DNA of 64,000 nucleotides. Source: Enoplolaimus lenunculus. Lineage: Eukaryota > Nematoda > Enoplea > Enoplida > Thoracostomopsidae. This document shows positions 1-11,243 of this stretch, in pieces. Position 1 is the stretch's first letter. Every line of letters begins with the position of its first letter. The stretch lies in the NCBI GenBank assembly GCA_030248215.1, contig JASANG010002465.1:33251-97250 (forward strand), written 5' to 3'. Made by a program: the position numbers and the translations under genes. The notes under the pieces are model-generated. The model was not told the DNA's origin, did not search any database, and saw nothing but the letters and a program-made list of their open reading frames with translations.

Positions 1-683
1 TGAAATTTCAACACAAGCAGCCGAAATCATTCCTACATAATTAATTTCGTTCCATACAAATGTTATTTTCGCGTAATTTTATATTTTTCTTTTTTCCAAT
101 GCAACCGTTTTTAACCGTTTGTTTTCTGCATTTTTGGTACCAGTCTTGCAGAAACAAACACCGCAATTCCTTTTGAAGTTCGTTTTTTACACATCTGGTT
201 TAAGTCACAAACCAGCAAAAAAAGGTTTAAAAATAATTAAACACCAGATTTTATCATGACATTTTGTTAAAGTTTTTCAGCGGCTATAAATTTGTATTTG
301 GCTGCCTATACATCGTTAAAGTCGGGGGTTTTTTTGACGTAAAGCTAACAACTTGGGCTTGTTTGGGTTAAGCGGTACTAAGCTGTTCTGGCACATAATT
401 TTGATATGGAACAAGTAAAGTTATGTTTGCAATGTTTTTTACGAATGTAAATCTGGAGCCTTTATCGATAAATTGAGTGCAAAATATATTGTCTGTCAGT
501 GAGATATGACGTTGACTGCACACGGCAACTGCGATAGCTGTCAAGTGTAACATTTGCCCAATAGTACTCTCTAACTTCTTTAAAATGATAATTTTGAAAT
601 TAAAATTAAATCACTGTGATTGGTTCAAAATAAAAGTTTATGCAGCACCAATGAACAAACAGACCATTGTGTAATGTAAGTTA
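1..683. other. AT-rich intergenic DNA, no gene seen
   Basis: No open frame here has a start, splice signals or a recognisable protein. The 61-codon frame on the minus strand near 368-553 has no family signature. Nothing else stands out before the piggyBac-type element that begins at 688. Confidence 0.5.
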
Positions 684-687
684 TTAA

Positions 688-952
688 CCCCTTCGCACAT
701 TGAGTTGCCTGTAGGCAACTCAGCGCAGTGTATTTACGTTAAATAGTATATATATCGCATCGTGTTTAACAATTGCAACACGTATACATAGTACTAAATC
801 ACCACAATACGTGAGAGCCCCCTCGTGCTCGAGCGTGAAGCTCCTATAGCTGAGTGGTGATGGTAAACGCCTCCCACTTCAGTCACTGGAGTTCGAATCC
901 TAGCATAAAAGTATGTCTCAGGAGAAATAGAAAATATTCATGTGAGAAAGGG
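688..952 (+). mobile_element. piggyBac-type MITE carrying a tRNA-like segment, copy 1
   Basis: The copy is flanked by TTAA at 684-687 and 953-956. It begins with CCCCTTCGCACATTGAG and ends with the imperfect complement CATGTGAGAAAGGG. TTAA target duplication with CCC/GGG termini is the hallmark of piggyBac-superfamily elements. A near-palindrome, GAGTTGCCTGTAGGCAACTC, lies just inside the left end. Positions 840-901 look tRNA-derived: an A-box-like TAGCTGAGTGGTGATGG is followed by a B-box-like GAGTTCGAATCC. There is no coding capacity, so it must be mobilised in trans. The family assignment rests on ends and target site, not on a transposase. Confidence 0.75.
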
Positions 953-1082
953 TTAATATACTTATATGGAAGTTAGGTATCGGTGCAACTTCATACCTTT
1001 CGTTTCTGGTCAAATGATGCCCTCGGCGGCTTGTCCTGGTATGCTTATGACTACAGCTATTTTGTTATCCGTTAGATGTTGG

Positions 1083-1250
1083 GGCCAATGTAAAGAACAG
1101 GGGGGACAGTAGTATAAGCTTATTACTAAGCCTAAGCCTATGCGTAACAATGAGATTATTTCTAAGTCTAACCTAAGCCTAAGCCAAGTAAAAAAAGTTA
1201 GTCTAAAGCTTAAGCTTATTCAATTCTAGTCCCACAGAAAAACGTCAAGG
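1083..1250 (-). mobile_element. TTAGGC-carrying MITE, family A (GGCCAATGTAAAGAACAG ends)
   Basis: The left end reads GGCCAATGTAAAGAACAGG, followed by complements of the telomere-type hexamer (CCTAAG runs) and the shared tail AGTCTAAAGCTTAAGCTTATT. The right terminus is eroded. Family A copies recur about 14 times in the window. Confidence 0.7.
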
Positions 1251-1531
1251 ATTTTAAAATTATGTACGTAACATTTTAACCAGTTATTATCACCTTCCTT
1301 GCTAAGGTGTTGCCATGGGGGACAAAGGACTGTAGCCCTTCCAATGCTTTCGGAAAAATTTTGTTTCGTATGCTAAATAATTGTTAGAAAATACCGTTAG
1401 GTACGAAATATAATATTCTATGTAACTAGGGTGGCGTTCCTCAACTCAAAATCCTCGATACGTCTAAAGTTATTTCTTGTTATTAAACAAATACAACAGC
1501 GCTAATTACATTTTAACATTGTTTCCCATAA

Positions 1532-1873
1532 ATGCGTGAATCTCTTAATTGTAACTCGTCAAAACTTAAATCAACGCCAGCAGCAACAGCGAAACGGAAC
1601 AATGATGCAATTAAAGTATGGGCTACTCAACCTCCGAGATCGAATCGTCCACCATTGCGCCCACGGCCGCTGGTCACTCACCCCGCCTACGCTAAGAGTA
1701 TTTCAACTCATCGGCCAGTGTCAAGCGAGCAGCAACAACATCGAGTTCAACGAGAAAGTAGCAAAATAACAAAAATCTCTGAAATTGAATCGAGTTCATC
1801 GAGCTCAACTCAAGATGAAGACAAAAGCCGGAAGTGGTACAGCGTTGAGAATATCAAACAAATTGCGGATAAG
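1532..1873 (+). CDS. Candidate first exon, possibly an alternative 5' exon of the K2P gene
   Basis: An ATG at 1532 opens 114 codons that end in the phase 0 splice donor GATAAG|GTTAGT at 1873/1874. The peptide is Ser/Gln/Arg-rich and low in complexity, then finishes with KWYSVENIKQIADK. The K2P first exon at 11244-11615 also ends phase 0 after a basic, acidic-rich cytoplasmic stretch (LWRRFVK). Both could therefore splice to the exon at 13575, which starts AVKISLPH. K2P genes often use alternative N-termini, but the intron would be 11.7 kb. The exon could equally belong to an unrelated gene. Coding composition and the donor are visible; the link to the channel is inference. Confidence 0.4.
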
Positions 1874-2311
1874 GTTAGTTTGCTATTTGCCTAAATTTTG
1901 TTCTTATACTCAGGGTCTTTGGTAAGCCCACCCACTTTCTATAGCGTGCTCAACGGTTCTACACGGGTATGGTAACAATTACGGATTTTGTGGGGTTGCC
2001 TGGAAACATTTTTGCGGCAATCGTTTTTACTAATTTTGATACGAATAATTATTGCTCTTGTACACTTTGACTGACATTTTAGATTAAGGCTTTGGATCTA
2101 TATCCGGCATAGGTAAGAACTTTAGGCAAAGGTTTTTGTTTAGGCTAAGCTTAATTAAGCATTTTTCGAAGCTTAAACGTAAGCCTATTGGAATGAAGTG
2201 TCCAAGAGCCGAGCTGGCATGCCTGTGTCGCTTCGTACGCCTCTGAAAAAAACGCATGGACCTAGATATTATTTAATGATTGTTATATATATAAACGTTT
2301 CTAATCGAGTA
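1874..2311. other. Intergenic DNA, no gene seen
   Basis: AT-rich sequence with scattered degenerate CTTAAGC/CCTAAG words. No exon with matching splice sites was found. Confidence 0.4.
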
Positions 2312-2759
2312 TACTGTAGTGACCCGAAGAAGAGCGTGTGGAGTAATAAGAGGAGTCCCCATTTTAAGTCCCAGTCAATAGGAGTCCGTATTCCTAATAA
2401 GAGTCCGTAAGCGGATAGAGTCCCTAAAGTCAAATTAGAGTCCATAAATGTCAATTATCACTAATTGTAGCGCTTAAATGACTCCAAGACCAAAAAAGTA
2501 GAGTTCGAAACTTTAAAGCGTACTTAAATTTTGAAAGTACATTCCTAAGTATAAACCTTGCATGATCACTCAAGCTATTGACACAAGACAAAAAAACGTT
2601 TAATCCAACGGACAGTTGCAGTACTGGATATATCAGTAACGAAGGGCGGCGGAGCGTGGGTTAAAAGTAAATAACAGTCCGTAACCGAATAACAAGGGAG
2701 GTACCCTCTGGAGAGGCCAAATAAATATAAGTCCCCCTCTTATTCGGATTACTACAGTA
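2312..2759 (+). mobile_element. MITE family C (TACTGTAGTGACCCGAATAAG ends), near full length
   Basis: The element begins TACTGTAGTGACCCGAAGAAG and ends with the inverted complement, TTACTACAGTA. It is about 450 bp, the usual full length in this window. The left third is a string of AGAGTCC- and GAGTCCGTA-type words. The right third contains GGTACCCTCTGGAGAGGCC. There is no coding capacity. Better copies are at 15329 and 58770. Confidence 0.75.
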
Positions 2760-2877
2760 TCGAGAAAGTAATTCAAAAGCCCGTAAAAATCATTGATTAA
2801 TTTTGTTATATTTTGTGAAATTTCCAAAGTTATATACCATACGGATAATTCCTGTTGAGGACGCATTTGCCCTCAAA

Positions 2878-3072
2878 ATGACACCAGCTATGATTATATT
2901 CATGCTAGCATTCGTGAATATAACTTTGCTTCAATGTCGGCGACATAAAACAGCAAGCGTGCTCAGTAGTGGACTTAGCAATCTTCGAATGGAGAGGCCG
3001 AGCGAGTTAGTGGAAAAACCTCACGAGCAAAGCGAACGAGAAGCCAACCGTTATTTTCGTGCTAAACCTTAA
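2878..3072 (+). CDS. Possible small secreted peptide (64 aa), unrecognised
   Basis: An ATG at 2878 opens 64 codons to TAA at 3072. The first 20 residues (MTPAMIIFMLAFVNITLLQC) have the shape of a signal peptide, followed by dibasic RR and a charged tail rich in Glu, Arg and Ser. No family is recognised. A splice acceptor at 2828-2829 would leave the same frame open, so this could instead be an internal exon encoding a membrane segment. It follows a MITE directly and may be chance. Confidence 0.25.
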   Translation: MTPAMIIFMLAFVNITLLQCRRHKTASVLSSGLSNLRMERPSELVEKPHEQSEREANRYFRAKP

Positions 3073-3411
3073 TATAAAATCTTGGATTACAACCATTTTT
3101 AGAGGTGCTTAGGTCGAAGTGCCCCCCCTTTTGAGTTGGCGCAAGTGCGCATGCTTGTAACCAGACGAAATTAAAGCTGATATCTTTCAAACACAACCAT
3201 GTCATTATTTGTATTCTGTTTGGGGCTGATCAAAAAACGTCATATTCGACAATTGTATCACGATAGTATCTTTTGGTGCACACAAACTTTGACCTTTTTA
3301 ATCAAAATGGGAGTTGTGCCATAAAGACTACATAGGACGAATAAAGACCGGGGTGGTAGACCATGGGTACATAGTCCCACGATTATTTCAAAAATAGCCA
3401 TCGTTTTTATC

Positions 3412-3601
3412 GCCAATGTTACTTTAAAGGGCGTATCTGTAGATTAAGCGTATTCCTAAGCCTAAGCCTAAGTCTAAGCGTCGTAAAAATGTGTTCCTAA
3501 GCCTAAGCCTAAGCAGAAGCAGAAAAATATAATCTAGAATGTCAATCTACTCTTTTATGGACCCACCAGAAACCTAGACGCCCTTAAAAGTAACATGGGC
3601 C
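3412..3601 (-). mobile_element. TTAGGC-carrying MITE, family B (GGCCAATGTTACTTTAAGG ends)
   Basis: The left end is GCCAATGTTACTTTAAAGGGC and the right end is the inverted match GCCCTTAAAAGTAACATGGGC. Inside are two blocks of the complement of TTAGGC, separated by a GTAAAAATGTGTTCC spacer. The arrangement mirrors the copies at 4990, 35240 and 39811. Confidence 0.8.
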
Positions 3602-3812
3602 ATTTTTATTGTGTCCACAAATGAAAAGTCAAACTATTTTCATTCGAACGCAAACTTTGACCTCAGTTGGAGTTAGATTCTTCCAAATTGAAAGTCAGGA
3701 TACGCCTTTGAGCGACACACTGTATATTGGTAAGGACCTAGGATGGGGTAAAAATTCACTTTATGGGTTAGTTACAGTATATTAATAAGAATTACCTTGC
3801 TAATTATTTCAG

Positions 3813-4012
3813 TATATATTATAATAATGGATGATGCATACATCAACAAGAGTATACAACTGGATACATTCTACGTAGAAACGAAAGACCCGACACGCGT
3901 TGCGTTTTTGGCCTACCCACGTTATTTAGAGGGAGGTACTCCCTGTGCGAACAATGACTCCTTATGTATCCGGCAACAGAAACAGAAGGGATCCGCTTAT
4001 AGTTTAATTTAG
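3813..4012 (+). CDS. Possible terminal exon, unrecognised
   Basis: A good acceptor (AATTATTTCAG) ends at 3812 and is followed by an open frame to TAG at 4012. It holds DTFYVETKDPTRVAFLAYP and a short Cys pair (CANNDSLC). It would enter in phase 1. No upstream exon with a phase 1 donor could be paired convincingly, and no family is recognised. Confidence 0.2.
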
Positions 4013-4989
4013 GGTTATTGCATGTGACAACGGAAATTAGCAGATTTATAAACTGCTTACTTAGTGCTTTACTACAAAAGAGTAGGTATAAACCTACCTG
4101 TTAGTTTAGTTAATCTAAAAAGTTAGTTTAATACTGTTGGATTAGCTTAAGCTTAAATCAAGTTAGTTTAAGCTTTTAGAAAGTATCATACTACCTCAGT
4201 TTCAACGACAAGGACCGAATTCTTTCGCTTTCAAAGTCTTCGCGTAGGACCAAATATAATTTACTCAAAAAGCTAAAAATTTTATATATAATTCTACGAA
4301 ACTTATACTTGTAGCTAAATTGAATGCTGTTCAATTTTCATAATTGGACTACTGAGACAGGAGCTATAAATAATGTAATCTTCAACTCTTTTGTCACCGT
4401 GGTCAACTATCTAGGAACGCGCTAAATCAGTTATTTGACTATAACACAACTGGTAGTTACACCGAGAGCAATACAAATAACACCATTTAACTCAGCCTGC
4501 CAAATTGTGCCGAGTGATATATAAATTGTTTAACCTTTTGACAAAATATGTCTTGGGTCGCAAACGGGTGACGTTGGGAGCGAACAAATAGAATTTTTTA
4601 AGATTCAAATTTCAACGTGGAATGATTAGGGGAGGTCATGAGAAACTTTAAGATGCAAAACTTTTCAAAATTTGACCATTTTGTACAAAACCGGCAGGCG
4701 GGCACTATTAACGGGAACGAACCGAAAATTTTGGTCCCTAAAGTTTCAAAATCTTTCGTAGATCAACGGAATCTGTTACATACCGCTAACGATCTTGAGA
4801 ACCCCAAGAAATGTAATCCACTTGCGTGCGTGTGCCAAATACGCATTTGAAATTCGATATCAATTTTACGCACAAAGGTTTTGGTGTGAAAATATTAACA
4901 GCGCTCAAATCAAGGGTTAACCTAAAGAATTGGCTTTCGCTATACTTTAGTATTCATGAATTTGTTTGATCGCTAACAGAAAATCTGCT
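4013..4989. other. Intergenic DNA, faint old repeat
   Basis: No exon is supported. Around 4530-4860 there are short resemblances to 25370-25460 (AAATTGTTTAACCTTTTGACAAA-type and TTAAGATTCAAATTTC-type words), consistent with an old dispersed repeat. The 70-codon frame at 4638-4850 lies in it. Confidence 0.3.
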
Positions 4990-5167
4990 GGCCCATGTTA
5001 CTTTAAGGGGCGTCCAGGTTTCTGGTGGGTCTATAAAAGAGTAGGTTTCGATTCTTGCTTTGGCTTACGCTTAGGCTTAGGAACACATTTTTTGCAACGC
5101 TTAGGCTTCGGCTAAGGCTTAGAAATACGCTTAATCTACTGTTGCGCCCCTTAAAGTAACATTGGCC
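4990..5167 (+). mobile_element. TTAGGC-carrying MITE, family B, clean copy
   Basis: The ends are GGCCCATGTTACTTTAAGGG and CCCTTAAAGTAACATTGGCC, an inverted repeat of about 20 bp. Between them lie two short blocks built on GGCTTAGGCTTAGGAA separated by an ACACATTTTTTGCAACGC spacer. This is the shortest, best-preserved family B copy. Confidence 0.85.
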
Positions 5168-5232
5168 AATCTGTTAAAGCTATTTTTACATTTTCAAAAT
5201 AGATTAAAACATATCATTCTAAGGCTGCTGTG

Positions 5233-5440
5233 TTCAGTGGCGGATCCAGGATCTCAAAATGTAGGGGGGGGGACAAAATTTCACAGGTACTAAACTTGTT
5301 TTTGACCCAGCCACAAACTACGAACTATTGCCATAAATTTGACTTCCTTACGTTCGTTCAATTATTCAAAGTCTCGAATTCGGAAGCCAATTCAGTTTTG
5401 AAAAAGCAAAATCCAGTCAGATTCAGCAATATCTGTTTCT
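5233..5440 (+). mobile_element. Relic with CAGTGGCGGATCCAGG end (family K)
   Basis: The stretch begins CAGTGGCGGATCCAGGATCTC and continues to a G-run, like the ends of the pieces at 31834-32036 and 53376-53656, whose far ends read GGATCCGTTAGTGG and GATCCGCTAGTGG. GTGGCGGATCC-type termini are common on short DNA elements of animals. The right boundary is uncertain. Confidence 0.4.
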
Positions 5441-5825
5441 GTTTTGAATGAGTTGGAACTGCCTGCTATTTTCGGAAAATGTTTTAACATTAGCGGTTAT
5501 GGATTTCAATTTATTTCGTAGAACAGCAATTGACACGTCTGTGTTAATACTCTCAGTGTCGTATATTTTGCAAGCAGTAAATATGAAACTAATTTACAAT
5601 TATAGCATAGTCTTTAACTAAAATGAAAATATTTTTAAATTCAAAAATTTAAACTGTGGATATATAATTTTCAACCGGTAATTTCAAATTCTGCACATGT
5701 TGGGCACGGTAATCGAGAATAGTGAATATTATAACATTTTTAAGAGTATAAACAAGTCTTTGCGGCCAATAAAATTCAAAAACGATCGGACCGGAATGGA
5801 TTTGGCCTGTTACTTGTTCCTTAAG

Positions 5826-6147
5826 GGCTGGGTTTCTGATATCTGGTTAAGTAGATATTTTACTTAACTTAAGTTTGAGCAAAATCCATGAATTGCAAAT
5901 TATAAGAGAATGCGATGACAAACAAGATGCAGGTTTGCCTTTATGCCAATTAGGTTCCATCAGTCTACAATCTCAATTGATCCGAGGACAGTATACAGAA
6001 CTGTTAGTCTGTAATTCATTGACTAAGGTGAGTGACGTATTTTTTAACTTGAGTAAGGTTTCACAAACGATAAATTGTCTCAAATAACTGCTTATCAAAT
6101 ACTTAAGTACGAAATTGTTCACAAGCAGGGTTTCAGAAACCCAACCA
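5826..6147. mobile_element. MITE with GGCTGGGTTTCTGA ends (family G)
   Basis: The left end is GGCTGGGTTTCTGATATC and the right end is GGGTTTCAGAAACCCAACC. Inside, both flanks carry ACTTAACTTAAG-type words. The second copy, at 27526-27899, has the same ends and more of the inner palindromic ACTTAAGT words. Confidence 0.65.
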
Positions 6148-6220
6148 TTGTCTTTTAGTTCAAATTAATAAATTACGGTACGTCGAAGCAATCACACAAC
6201 ATGCCAGAGTCGGTGAGCTG

Positions 6221-6499
6221 GGTGCAACCGGAATTGCGGTACCGTTTCCGGTTCCGGCAATTTTTGACCTTCCGGTTACGGTAAATTTTTGCCATAATTA
6301 AAATTCCGGTATAAAATTTTGTCGGTGGAAATTAATACATTTTACTAAAAATGACGATAAAAATTAAGTAGATTTCATTCGTATAGTAAACCAATCTTGA
6401 AAATTGCCGAAAATCTGTATTTTCTTTTTCCGGTTCCTATTCCGTTTCGGGAAATTTTTTCAATTTTAGGTTCCGGTTAATTGTAATTCCGGTTGCACA
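6221..6499. mobile_element. MITE with GGTGCAACCGGAATT ends (family I)
   Basis: The left end GGTGCAACCGGAATTGCGG is matched by the inverted right end GTAATTCCGGTTGCAC. The interior is rich in CCGGTTCCGG words. A related copy lies at 40740-41040. A left-end fragment starts at 18930, in the K2P 3' region. Confidence 0.65.
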
Positions 6500-9400
6500 C
6501 TGTCGGTGAGACAACTTTATTGACACTCCTTAGATCTTTATAGCGTTGTTTTTGCTTAAATATTTCTGACTTAAATTTTCATACCTAAGACCAAAAGTTT
6601 TGGTTGCGACTGATCCTCTGTTAATTCTGTATAGGCAGGAGCTTGTACCATACTTTACCTCGATTCAGTTAAATTTCGTCAAAAACGTTTCATCCACTGA
6701 CGGACTTATAAAACATACACTGTAGGAAATGTTCGGCATGGCATCGCGACAGTTTGTAGCCTGGCAACTTATCGCCCGACAACACGTCGCTTGACAACGT
6801 GTTATCCCCGAGTCGACAACCCATCAGTCATCACTATACTTAGACTTAACCGCAGTTTAGAACAACGCATAAAAGATTATGCTACGATTTATTCAACGGC
6901 TTTATTAGGACATTGTTGGGCGATGCGAATTGTCATTATTCTATTCATAACAACTGTTAGCTAACGAATATGATATTTTAAATTATTTTTTTAAATTTTA
7001 CCCCTATGATTCGCTTGAAGTTCCGCCTTACGCAGATATTCAGTCGGCATTGATTCACTACTTCTCGCTGTTTGTAAAATTATATTTTAATCTGAGTGTT
7101 TCCGTTGCCAATCCCAGTCGATAGACAGAGAGCACATTTTAGGTCGCTTTTTGGTTTTTGCTTCACTGGAATTAGTTTTTCCAAACTAGGGGTTTTTTGG
7201 TTTATATTTAAACCTAAAATCATGTGGTTGTGGAGGCATCAGAACGGCAAGAGTCGTGTTGCGTTTTGGCTGCGATGTTTTATACTATTTTGATGTTTAA
7301 TTCTTGTTTTTACCCTCAAGAATTAACGGGGGCGCGAGCTCGGACCAATACTTTGGCTGTGTCTATACAAACTTCACTGTAAACTGCAGGAAACTTATTA
7401 ACCTAATCCGTATGTTTCACATTAGTTCCACTTGTTTGCGTTAAGGTATATCAGCTTAGGCCAGGATACTGAGCCTAAGCCCTAGCCTAAGCACAAACCT
7501 ATGCCCAAGGCTAAGCGTAAGCCTAAACATAAGCATAATCGCGTGCCTATGGCATAACTAAAGCTTCCTCGACCTGTAAATCCTCAAGCCTATACCGCCG
7601 CCCACTGTCGGGCTCTTATAATTAACATGGTTCGTTTCAGATCGCAGCTGCAAAATATTTTGCATACTTTAAAACGTATTATTGTCGTACATTACGAAAA
7701 AAATTAATTGCACCTTTAACAACAATTCTCGTTAGGTTTTAGTTCTATATTAAAGTGCGCCAACGACATCGCGTTCACTCGCCCCAAACAGCACATTTAC
7801 GCTTGGGTTCACAGGCTTACACTCAGGCTTAATCTTGTTTTGGAAAGTGTTGCCCCTGAACCCACAGCGTTTGCCTAAAAAGAAGCTTCAGGTCTACAGT
7901 GTAAGCCTACGACTTTGCCTAAGCTAGAGCCTAAGCCTTTGTATAAGTCTAAGCCTAGGCCTAAGCTTTAACCTTAGCCGATGCTTGAGCCTATAGCCTT
8001 TACCTAAAGAATAAACATGAGCCTATAAACCTAAACCTTAACATTAAATTCGCTGCAAAATTGTACAAGAGTCTGCCAACTTTCTTACAAATTTGGTGTC
8101 AGGAGAAGTTTTAGAACAAAGATCAACTGAGTAAAAAATGTTCAACATTGAGTTTATGAAATCTATTGCTAACAATCTCTCACAATGGTACAGTTTTGAC
8201 CCAAACCCGTGTAGAAGAAAGCTGGCATGGCCGTCTACAAGAGTTTCTAGGATTAAGCACTAATTAGCTACCGTTTATATGTTTGCGGAACACAACATCA
8301 AACCATGCCCCCCACAAAAACCACAAAGTTCAGGCATATACCCAGACCCATCTGTTAGGAACGGCAAAATAATTTTAGGAGGTCCATGCGGGTGAAATAA
8401 CAAGCTTACAAGTGGGACTAAAACTTGTCCGGGGGGTCCAAAAATTCTAGCAGGAAGTGACTCTTGTCGTGTTCTGGATGCGGGCCCAACGAGATCATAT
8501 CATCCGTTGAAACCAAAGTTTGCCTAGCTTAACAAACAAACATAATCAGCGTTTTCGTGACCAAAGAAATGTAGAGCCAAATGTTAGTTGGGGTCGTTTT
8601 TTTTATTTGTTCAATTTCAACTATGGATACTATTATGTATGCGTCGTTTTCTATGAGGATAAATAATGATTTTTGCTAATACTTAAAGCTGAAAAGCAAC
8701 AGTTCTGACCCTGATATGCCTGTAATTAAAAGGAGGTTATGAGAATAAGTTTCGCAATGTTTATTTCATCAATTGGGTTTTTTAGCATTTGATTATTTGA
8801 GCTTCGAAATATCTTTTTTACTACGTAAATATATTAAAACACGGATATCTGGCTTATATGATAATAATGACCAATATTCTCGCAACATTTCAGTTATGAA
8901 CTGCCGAATTCGAATTTTGTGTTGATTTTTGAGTTTTACTTTATTTTGTCGCCGTAAACGCTTGCCTAAAATTATTTAAAAGCGCAACTGGTTCAAACAT
9001 GAGTTGGGAGCGGACACGCAAGAAATATAATAGCTAAAACAACTCGCGATTAAAGCATTTGAGAAGCCTAACAGAACCTTAGTGCTAAATCTTAATACAA
9101 AACTTTGGTTCAACGACTGTGGAAGAAATGGCTTGCTTGTATCAGCTAAGTCCGGTATTGGTGTGCAACTTGTCACGAAAAATACACAATCTTAAAGCGT
9201 AGCAGAACCGAATTATTCGAGTTGCTATATTATCTTCTTAAAACGGTCAAACTTGCTTGTGGGTTTACAATAGAAACGGAACACAACCGGAACTGAAAAA
9301 TGTTGAGTAAATAGAGCTTAATTTGACTACGAATAAAGGAGATCTTGCTTTCACTTTCGCTTTTTCTATGATTCACTAGTTTGACCTTTAAACAATGTGT

Positions 9401-10550
9401 AGATATATTTGCAGGCAAATCTATATTAAAGCTGAAACGTTCCACATACGTATTTTGGGCATCGTTCAAATTGACTTTTAGATATGCAAATTAAGCATAG
9501 ATTTTTTGTTCATATGCGTTGTTTTTCGAGCAAATGAATAATATACAAATCAGTATACAAAAACCTTTTAGCGTAGCGTATCTTAGTCTATTATTTTTAA
9601 AACAGTGTGCTAATTGTACTAAACAAGAACAATCATCAGGAGTTTTAGATTTGAAACAGGAGCGTTTAAAAGGTCCTGAGTTGAAAATAAGTTTACAAAG
9701 TCCAGACATTTTGATTTATCAGGGTTGCAACCGGAACTAAGTTTTACCGGTACAGGATTGAATTTTATTGCAGGAACCGGCACAGGATTCAGAATTTGAA
9801 ATGATTTTCATCCCCGAATTACTGTTGAACGTTTTAGAAAACTTGCTTAAAAATGGCTCAAGCGAATTGTCATCTATCAGAAACAATTTATTCGTAAAAT
9901 TGAACTGATAGCTAAAACAGTTTCGAAATTACAATTTTTTCTTTCAAATACAAAGTATCCAATATTTAAATGACTATGAATATTACCACGAAGCCATGAA
10001 ATATCCAATTCCTGCATTCATGGAGTTGAATTTTTGCTGGAATTCCGGCCGGAACAGGAATTCCTGTATAACTATGGTATTTATATACTTGAAAGTTGCA
10101 CATGTGTGCAACTACGGCTTACTAGTCTATATTAAAGTTGAAACGTTCCACATACGTATTATGGGCAGCGTTCCAGCTGATTTATATACGTGAATGGTAT
10201 AAAAATTAGTTCTTAGTATTTTTGTAGAAAAACAAGTCAAATTTAATGCTATCTTTAGACTGTGTAAAGATTTTGCTTTACGTAGAAATGTTTCAATTTG
10301 GGACGTACATTTTCTAGTCCGTAGTTGGATTAGATACCGGGTTCCATCACCTCAAGCACATATATTGCGCTATAAAGGTGCCGAGCTTGCAAATGTTGGA
10401 ACCATTTTGACTAGTAGAATATATTTCGGAATAACTTAATCTCTGATCAAATAAATACTAAAAGCAAACAGCCAATGGGATGAACGTAAACAGTCTTGTG
10501 CTAGAATTTTTGGAAACAACTCAAACACCTTTCCTTGTTTCTTTAACCAG
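6500..10550. other. Long gene-poor stretch with degenerate CCTAAG-rich segment
   Basis: No supported gene. The 7440-8045 interval contains many scattered CCTAAGC/GCCTAAGC words in both orientations, without recognisable element ends; these look like decayed TTAGGC elements. An element-like fragment with GGTTGCAACCGGAAC lies near 9724. A 50-codon open stretch at 9050-9210 (+) has some protein-like character but no splice context. Confidence 0.35.
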
Positions 10551-10738
10551 TATTCTCAAATATGTGTAGCACATTAATTGACGATATGCCTTGTGTTTGA
10601 AATTCAGCACATTTTTGCATTTGATTTGTAATATACTTTAGTGCTAAATGTTCGCAATTATACATTTTTGAATGTTTGAAAACCTATCGCTAACTTGTGG
10701 GTAATTACAGTTGCTATACGCAATTGAGAATATGGGCC
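10551..10738. mobile_element. MITE with TATTCTCAAATGTG ends (family H)
   Basis: The left end TATTCTCAAATATGTGTAGC is answered by the right end CAATTGAGAATATGGGCC. Copies at 19632-19842 and 62011-62226 share the inner AACCTATCGCTAACT/GATAGGT motif. Confidence 0.55.
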
Positions 10739-11243
10739 CTGTTTTTGAATATTAGAATATTTTAAGTTGTATAAATATGGATTTTAAATATTTCATAGTA
10801 ATAATAATCAAACCATATTTTAGATAATGTACTGTGATATTTAGTATGCAATTCTTCTGGATCATAGTAATTAGTATGAAAACTAACAATCTGTAATATT
10901 TCAAAATTGCAAATTGCAGATTTATTTTTAATTTTAGCAGCGATTAATGTTTATCAAACTTTTGCACTTCTAAAGGCCACAAATAGATTTATTTACTGAG
11001 GTTTCTCGTTATGAAACTTGTTTTTTCCCACCACGTCTTTTTATTTTCACTAAGGTTACAAAAACATATAGTATAAATAATTCAACTATTAATTCAACTG
11101 TAAATAATTTGAAAATTTTTCTAAATTAAATGTTGAAAAAATTTGCGCATATTTAATTTTCGGCAAAAACCTGCGAAAAGTAGTTCAAAATTTCGCTGAC
11201 GAATTGAACAACTTCATTAATCTATTTGCCGCTGCTGGTGATC

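Noticed and set aside
840-901. A working tRNA gene
   Set aside because: The segment recurs inside four copies of one transposable element and its arms do not form a good cloverleaf.
9050-9210. Possible exon (+) with about 50 open codons including LNTKLWFNDCGRNG
   Set aside because: No acceptor or donor of the right phase, no family, and surroundings are repeats.
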